Assembly (NCBI RefSeq): GCF_000372745.1
Contig: NZ_KB889651.1
Coordinates: forward strand, 1 to 64,000
DNA length: 64,000 nt
Direction of reading: 5' to 3'
Source of the DNA: Embleya scabrispora DSM 41855
GTDB lineage: Bacteria > Actinomycetota > Actinomycetes > Streptomycetales > Streptomycetaceae
Every line of letters starts with the position of its first letter. Position 1 is the stretch's first letter. The position numbers and the translations under genes are program-made. Under the pieces are notes generated by a model that saw only the letters and a program-made list of their open reading frames with translations, did not search any database and was not told the DNA's origin. This document shows positions 60,057 through 64,000 of this stretch, one piece after another.

Positions 60057-60476
60057 TCAGTCCGGGACGGGCAGGGCACCGCGGTAGGCGAACCCGGTCC
60101 GGTAGGCCCACACCACCGCCTGGGTGCGGTCGCGCACGTCCAGCTTGGCCGGCACGTGCTTGACGTGCATCGATCCGATGATCCGGGCGGTCGCACCCCG
60201 TAGCGAGAACAGGGTGAACAACGAGATCCAGGCCGGCCACCGGGTCACCGTGGTGGCGTAGCCCGCCGCCGCGTTGACCACCACCAGCGCCGACGTGGCG
60301 AAGACCACCGGGATCGGCGCGACCCTGCGCCAGAGCAGGCACAGCGCGGACCCGACCGCGAGCCCGACACCCACCACGTCCAACGCGTGGTAGGGCGGAC
60401 CGGCGGGCGCGAGCAGGGTCACCGAGGCCGCCGCGACCACGAATCCCAGGGTCAGCCAGGCGTCGGAATTGCGCAT
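60057..60476 (-). pseudogene. Relic fusing a histidine-kinase N-terminus to a LuxR response-regulator C-terminus
   Basis: A 139-codon frame starts with four hydrophobic segments (about 7-100) like the N-terminal membrane part of NarL-system kinases: MRNSDAWLTLGFVVAAASVT. At about residue 100 it switches to MHVKHVPAKLDVRDRTQAVV followed by WAYRTGF, the last recognition helix and tail of a LuxR response regulator. The kinase core, the receiver and most of the DNA-binding domain are gone. One deletion joining a kinase gene to the following regulator gene explains it. The product cannot be a working regulator because the first helices of the DNA-binding domain are missing. Confidence 0.7.
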
Positions 60477-60533
60477 GGCCCATCCTGCACCGGCACCGCC
60501 CGGGTCGGTCCACCTCCCCTCGGCGGAGACACA

Positions 60534-60660
60534 CCTCCCTCGCAGGAGGGAGGCGGTTCCCCCGTCACGAGGGGCGAGCGGAACACCCCGGGCTTCCTAG
60601 CGTTGCCGGCACGCAGCGAGAGAGCGTCGCCGGCGCGCGGGCAGCGCGTCGCCGGCACGC
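60534..60660. repeat. Hairpin and three 14-bp direct repeats
   Basis: CCTCCCT (60534-60540) and AGGGAGG (60547-60553) make a small hairpin upstream of the kinase relic. Then CGTTGCCGGCACGC (60601-60614), CGTCGCCGGCGCGC (60625-60638) and CGTCGCCGGCACGC (60647-60660) are three near-identical direct repeats spaced 24 and 22 bp. They are candidate regulator sites of the region before its genes decayed. Confidence 0.5.
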
Positions 60661-60679
60661 GGGGAAAGGACGCCCGGAG

Positions 60680-60950
60680 ATGACAGCGGTGACGCACGGC
60701 TCGACCCGACGACGCACGGTCGGGGTCTGGTGGCCGGCCCTGAGCGCCCTGGCCATCGCGGTGCTCGCGCCGCTTCCCTACCTGACCGACACCCTGACGG
60801 AACCGGCCTCGGACGACCGCGACATCGCCGCGAACTACGCGGACCGACCGCGGTGGGCCCAGGCGTTCTTCCACACCCACGTCGGCGCCGCCGGCCTGGC
60901 CCTGCTGCCGGCCCGGCGCCCGATCCGCGGCTTCGGGCCGGCTGAGCGGC
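60680..60950 (+). pseudogene. Truncated DUF2306-like membrane protein
   Basis: The first about 90 codons encode a transmembrane segment (WWPALSALAIAVLAPLPYLT) and HVGAAGLALLPARRPIRGF, which match the N-terminal part of DUF2306 membrane proteins. After about 60950 the frame becomes non-protein-like, continuing into the promoter and start of the PHP gene. The remaining transmembrane helices are missing, so this is a gene fragment. Confidence 0.5.
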
Positions 60951-61098
60951 GAAATCCGGTCGATGCCGGCCGATGCCCGAACACCTCAAGATCATTGTGC
61001 CCGTCATGTGCGCGGGGGGCGGATGTCGCCCATTCGCCACCTACGGCCCATAGCGTCTGCGGCGGCATCCGCCGACGCCCCCGACCGGAGGAACGCAC

Positions 61099-62883
61099 AT
61101 GGCGACCGAGCACCACACGCACCGACCCGACCACCCCACTCCGCAGTTGCCCGAATGGGCGGACCCGGAGGTGGCCGAGGACCGGCTCGACGCGCAGGGC
61201 GTGTCCCGGCGCGGCCTGATCGGTCGGGCCGGCCTGTTCGGCGCCGGCTTCCTCGGCGCGTCGGCGCTCGGCGCGGTGGGTGCCGGTTCGGCCGCGGCGG
61301 CCGAATCCGACGACGCGGTGCAGGCGAGTTCGCGACCGGGCCAGGACGGCCCGCCCGCCAAGTTCGTCTACCTGGTGGGCGACCACCACGTGCACACGGT
61401 CTACAGCCACGACGCGAAGTACGGCTTCGCCCAATCAGCGGCGCAGGGGCGGCAGTTCGGCCTGGACTGGATCGTCTACACCGAGCACGCCAACTTCGGC
61501 CACGCCAACGCCGGCGGCGCGGAGCGCGAGCACGCGGAGATCCTCAAGGCACGCCAGGAGAACCCCCGGGTGCTGATCTTCCAGGGCCTGGAGTGGTACG
61601 TCCCCGCCGCCGAGCACGCGACCGTCATGGTCGCGCCCGGCCGCAACGAGGTGGAACTGCTGCGCCGATTCGAGCTGACCTTCGATGCCAAGCTCAACAA
61701 GTTCGACGTGGGCGCCGTCGGCGACCCGGCCACCGCCGCCAACGAGGCCAAGGCGGTGGAGGCGATCCGCTGGCTCGGTCAGCGCAGGCGCGAGGGCTTT
61801 GTCGAGGACGTCCTGGTGCTGGCCAACCACCCCAGTCGGCTGGGCATCGTCTCGCCGCACGAGCTGCGCGCGTGGCAGGACGCGGACCCCTCGATCTTCC
61901 TCGGTTTCGAGGGCGCGCCGGGTTCGCAGGCCAACGCCGATCCGGCCTGGGTGAAGTACCGCGAAGGCCAGTCGGGGCCGGGCACCTTCCAGCGCGGCGA
62001 GTACCAGAACGCGCCGTCCCCGCAGAGCTGGCCCAGGTACCCGATCGAGACCTACCGCACGCACGGCGGCTTCGACTGGATGACCGCGACGGTCGGCGGC
62101 ATGTGGGACGCGCTGCTCGCCGAGGGCCGGCTGTGGTCGGTCACCTCGAACTCGGACAACCACCGCACCATGTTCGACACCCACGCGGACGGCGCCTACC
62201 CGCCCGGCAAGGGCTTCGACGACCTGGGCTCCAAGCCGCTGCCCGTGGACACCGGGGTCCCGCAGCCCGGCAGCGACTTCTGGCCGGGTCAGTTCAGCCG
62301 CACCCACGTGGGCGTCGAGCGCTTCGGCTACCGCGACGTGATGGCCGGCCTGCGGGCCGGGCGGGTGTGGGTGGACCACGGCCAACTGTTGGACGGCCTG
62401 GACGTGTGGATGGTCGCGGACAACGGCCACAGCGAGCCGGTCACCCTGGGCGGCCGACTGCCGCTGGCGGCCAACCGCAGCGCCACCCTCTACATCCGGA
62501 TCACCACCGCCAACCGGCCCAACTACCACGGCGAGGTGCCCCGCCTCGCGCACGTGGACGTGATCACCGGAACGGTCACCGGCAAGTCCCGCGACGCGGA
62601 CTCGTGGCAGGCCCCGGACACGCGCGTGAGCAAGCGCATCGACGTGTCCGGCCGCACCGGCACCTACACCCTGAAGGTGCAACTGCCGCGCCGGAACAAG
62701 CCGTACTACGTCCGCCTGCGGGGCAGCGACGGAAACCGGCACGGCGTGGGCCCGTTCGGCGCCGGCGTCGACCCGGCCGGCCCGATCCAGCACCCGAACA
62801 ACGACGGCGACCCGTGGCGCGACATCTGGTTCTACAGCAACCCGATCTTCGTCGACGTCAAGGGCTCGCACGGGGACAACTGA
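61099..62883 (+). CDS. Tat-exported PHP-domain phosphoesterase (CehA/McbA-like)
   Basis: A 594-residue exported metal-dependent hydrolase. The N-terminus has a twin-arginine motif R37-R38 (SRRGLIG), a hydrophobic core and a cleavage site near AAAA-ES (about 65-69). The PHP domain begins with GDHHVHTVYSHD (95-105), giving the first metal ligands; further ligands are in YTEHANFGH and NHPSRLG. Members include phosphoesterases and carbaryl-type hydrolases. The C-terminal part (about 430-594) is a beta-rich module. GGAGG lies upstream of the ATG at 61099. The substrate is unknown, probably an extracellular phosphoester or carbamate. Confidence 0.88.
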   Translation: MATEHHTHRPDHPTPQLPEWADPEVAEDRLDAQGVSRRGLIGRAGLFGAGFLGASALGAVGAGSAAAAESDDAVQASSRPGQDGPPAKFVYLVGDHHVHTVYSHDAKYGFAQSAAQGRQFGLDWIVYTEHANFGHANAGGAEREHAEILKARQENPRVLIFQGLEWYVPAAEHATVMVAPGRNEVELLRRFELTFDAKLNKFDVGAVGDPATAANEAKAVEAIRWLGQRRREGFVEDVLVLANHPSRLGIVSPHELRAWQDADPSIFLGFEGAPGSQANADPAWVKYREGQSGPGTFQRGEYQNAPSPQSWPRYPIETYRTHGGFDWMTATVGGMWDALLAEGRLWSVTSNSDNHRTMFDTHADGAYPPGKGFDDLGSKPLPVDTGVPQPGSDFWPGQFSRTHVGVERFGYRDVMAGLRAGRVWVDHGQLLDGLDVWMVADNGHSEPVTLGGRLPLAANRSATLYIRITTANRPNYHGEVPRLAHVDVITGTVTGKSRDADSWQAPDTRVSKRIDVSGRTGTYTLKVQLPRRNKPYYVRLRGSDGNRHGVGPFGAGVDPAGPIQHPNNDGDPWRDIWFYSNPIFVDVKGSHGDN

Positions 62884-62948
62884 CCCACGCGCGATACGGC
62901 CGAGGCCGGGGTCGGGGCACTCGCCCTTCGACCTCGGCCTCGGCCACG

Positions 62949-63383
62949 AGCCGGGCCCTGGTGCGGACCGCGCTCGGTGTGGCCGTACTGGGCAGCATCC
63001 TCTCCGGCACCTACACCGGCGCGATGCCCGACTCGGCGCCCGAGCAGGCCAGGCAGTCGATCTCCGACGCGCTCGCCCTGGCCGACGCCTCCGGCGAGCA
63101 CGCCCTGGCCGACACCGCCCGCGAGGCATTCACCAGCGCGATGTCGGCCCTGTTCTGGGCCGGCGCCGCCTGCGTCCTGGCCGCCTCCGCACTCGCGCTG
63201 ATCCTGATCCGCGACCCGAAGCCGCACGCATCGACGGCGGATGCCCCGACTGCGGACGCGTCCACGGCGGACGCGTGCACGCCGCCGCAGGCGGCTTCGG
63301 CGGCCCGGGGTCCGGACGACCGGGTCGGCCGTGTCACCACCGATGGGAACGGGCGGCGTGTGATGGTCGTTTCGGGTTCATGA
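62949..63383 (+). pseudogene. C-terminal remnant of an MFS drug exporter
   Basis: The frame reads SRALVRTALGVAVLGSILSG, an extracytoplasmic segment with DALALADASGEHALADTARE, and a last helix ALFWAGAACVLAASALALIL. These are the last two transmembrane helices and loop of DHA2/EmrB-type exporters. No start codon or earlier helices are present; the preceding gene is unrelated. A 45-residue Ala/Thr/Asp-rich tail follows. The stop overlaps the ATG of the next gene. Confidence 0.65.
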
Positions 63384-64000
63384 GCACGACATCGACGCCC
63401 GAGGCCGCGGCCTGGGCCGCCGCGTTGGGCGAACTCCGCAGACACCTCAAGGTGGTCCGCGTCGCGCCGCGGGGACCGCGACGAAGTCCCTGGCGCACGT
63501 ACGCGTTCAACCTTCCGGAGACGTACCCGTTCCACATCGCCGATGTTCCCGACAATCGGGCCTGGGCTCGCGTCGCCGCGGAGATGATGCGGCGTCACAA
63601 CCTGGAGCGGTTCGAACCGCGTCGGTACGAGGCCGCGCCGGACGGTTGGTTCGCGACCACGGAGTACGACTCGGATCCTCGCGGATGGGCGAACATGGCC
63701 GTCGATTGGATCGAGTTCCGCGTCACCGAGGGCCACGCCCTCCTGCCCCAACTCGACGAGGTGGGTTGGATGGCGGCGGCGCAATGCCTCAGGACGTCGT
63801 GTTGGGACATGGAAACCCGCGAGGACGAGCGGGCGATCCGGGCCGCGGAGACGTTGCTCGACCGCTTCGGTCGCCGCGCCCGGTACTACGTCAACGACAG
63901 TCCCACCCCGCTCGCGGCCCGCGATCACGATTTCGTCCAGTGCTACAACGACCTGGTCGGCCTGGGCGGCGGCTGTATCGGACTCGTGGTCGTCTCCGAT
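63380..64000 (+). CDS. Partial unknown protein running off the window
   Basis: An open frame of 207 codons with no stop before the window end. The ATG at 63380 overlaps the TGA of the MFS relic (ATGA), with no clear ribosome site. The visible product begins MSTTSTPEAAAWAAALGELR and contains NLPETYPFHIADVPDNRAW and NMAVDWIEFRVTEGHALLPQ, with scattered tryptophans. It looks like a soluble enzyme or structural protein but I do not recognise a family. The codon usage fits a real gene. Confidence 0.65.
   Translation, partial: MSTTSTPEAAAWAAALGELRRHLKVVRVAPRGPRRSPWRTYAFNLPETYPFHIADVPDNRAWARVAAEMMRRHNLERFEPRRYEAAPDGWFATTEYDSDPRGWANMAVDWIEFRVTEGHALLPQLDEVGWMAAAQCLRTSCWDMETREDERAIRAAETLLDRFGRRARYYVNDSPTPLAARDHDFVQCYNDLVGLGGGCIGLVVVSD

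Noticed and set aside
58618-60534. 638-codon minus-strand frame across EF-G
   Set aside because: Antisense shadow of the EF-G gene; only its last part overlaps the kinase relic region in a different frame.

Overview
The window is high-GC actinobacterial DNA, most like a streptomycete. Supporting signs are the very high third-position GC, a LuxR/LAL regulator with a TTA (bldA-type) codon, two SpoIIE-type phosphatases, a class F sortase, an ECF sigma factor of the DGPF-linked (ECF42-like) kind, a mycothiol-dependent isomerase-fold protein and many TetR/MerR/IclR/DeoR regulators. No rRNA, tRNA or CRISPR array was recognised. The mixture of regulators, resistance-type enzymes, lone biosynthetic enzymes and several gene relics fits a chromosomal arm rather than the conserved core; this is an inference. 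Genus and species cannot be fixed from what is visible.

Layout. 1-442: tandem repeats and hairpins. 443-4492: C4-dicarboxylate symporter (dctA) divergent from its DcuS/CitA-type two-component system. 4605-7854: deacetylase-like lipoprotein, VOC protein, and a quinone-oxidoreductase/TetR divergent pair. 7890-8211: relics of a response regulator and an FtsX-type permease beside an intact 36-bp palindromic terminator. 8530-13401: LAL regulator convergent with, and overlapping, a double-length acyl-CoA dehydrogenase. 13725-17459: envelope-stress-like block (response regulator, kinase, GerMN lipoprotein; divergent DD-carboxypeptidase). 17570-22341: a two-gene RNA-repair operon. 22752-27265: carboxyltransferase, cytochrome P450, secreted hydrolase. 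27409-30590: iron/cobalamin-type ABC importer. 30755-38808: aldo/keto reductase with MerR-type promoter, TetR, YqeB-like, RelE-like, DinB-fold protein, ECF sigma plus DGPF protein, DeoR plus NUDIX. 38933-40444: antibiotic phosphotransferase with a sequestered ribosome site, and an unknown protein. 40540-41009: transposon remnants. 41175-46337: two flavin monooxygenases around a TetR gene with a double tet-operator, then a TetR/SDR pair. 46474-47758: sortase F and its probable substrate. 48038-52876: two SpoIIE phosphatases. 53011-56902: IclR, an unknown protein, an HxlR-peroxiredoxin fusion and an MFS exporter. 57742-59862: extra elongation factor G. 60057-64000: kinase/LuxR fusion relic, DUF2306 relic, Tat-exported PHP protein, MFS relic and a partial unknown gene.

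The most notable system is the RNA-repair operon. Gene one fuses an RNA ligase to a P-loop polynucleotide kinase. Gene two joins an MJ1316/DUF504 domain, an endonuclease/exonuclease/phosphatase domain, a 2H phosphoesterase and a poly(A)-polymerase-like nucleotidyltransferase. Together they could heal both RNA ends, restore lost nucleotides and seal. Other points of interest are the tetO-like double operator between a TetR gene and a TetX-like monooxygenase, the HxlR-PrxQ fusion with an 11-bp tandem repeat in its promoter, a hairpin covering the Shine-Dalgarno of a drug phosphotransferase, a 14-codon leader ORF coupled to a NUDIX gene, and several gene relics that record deletions.
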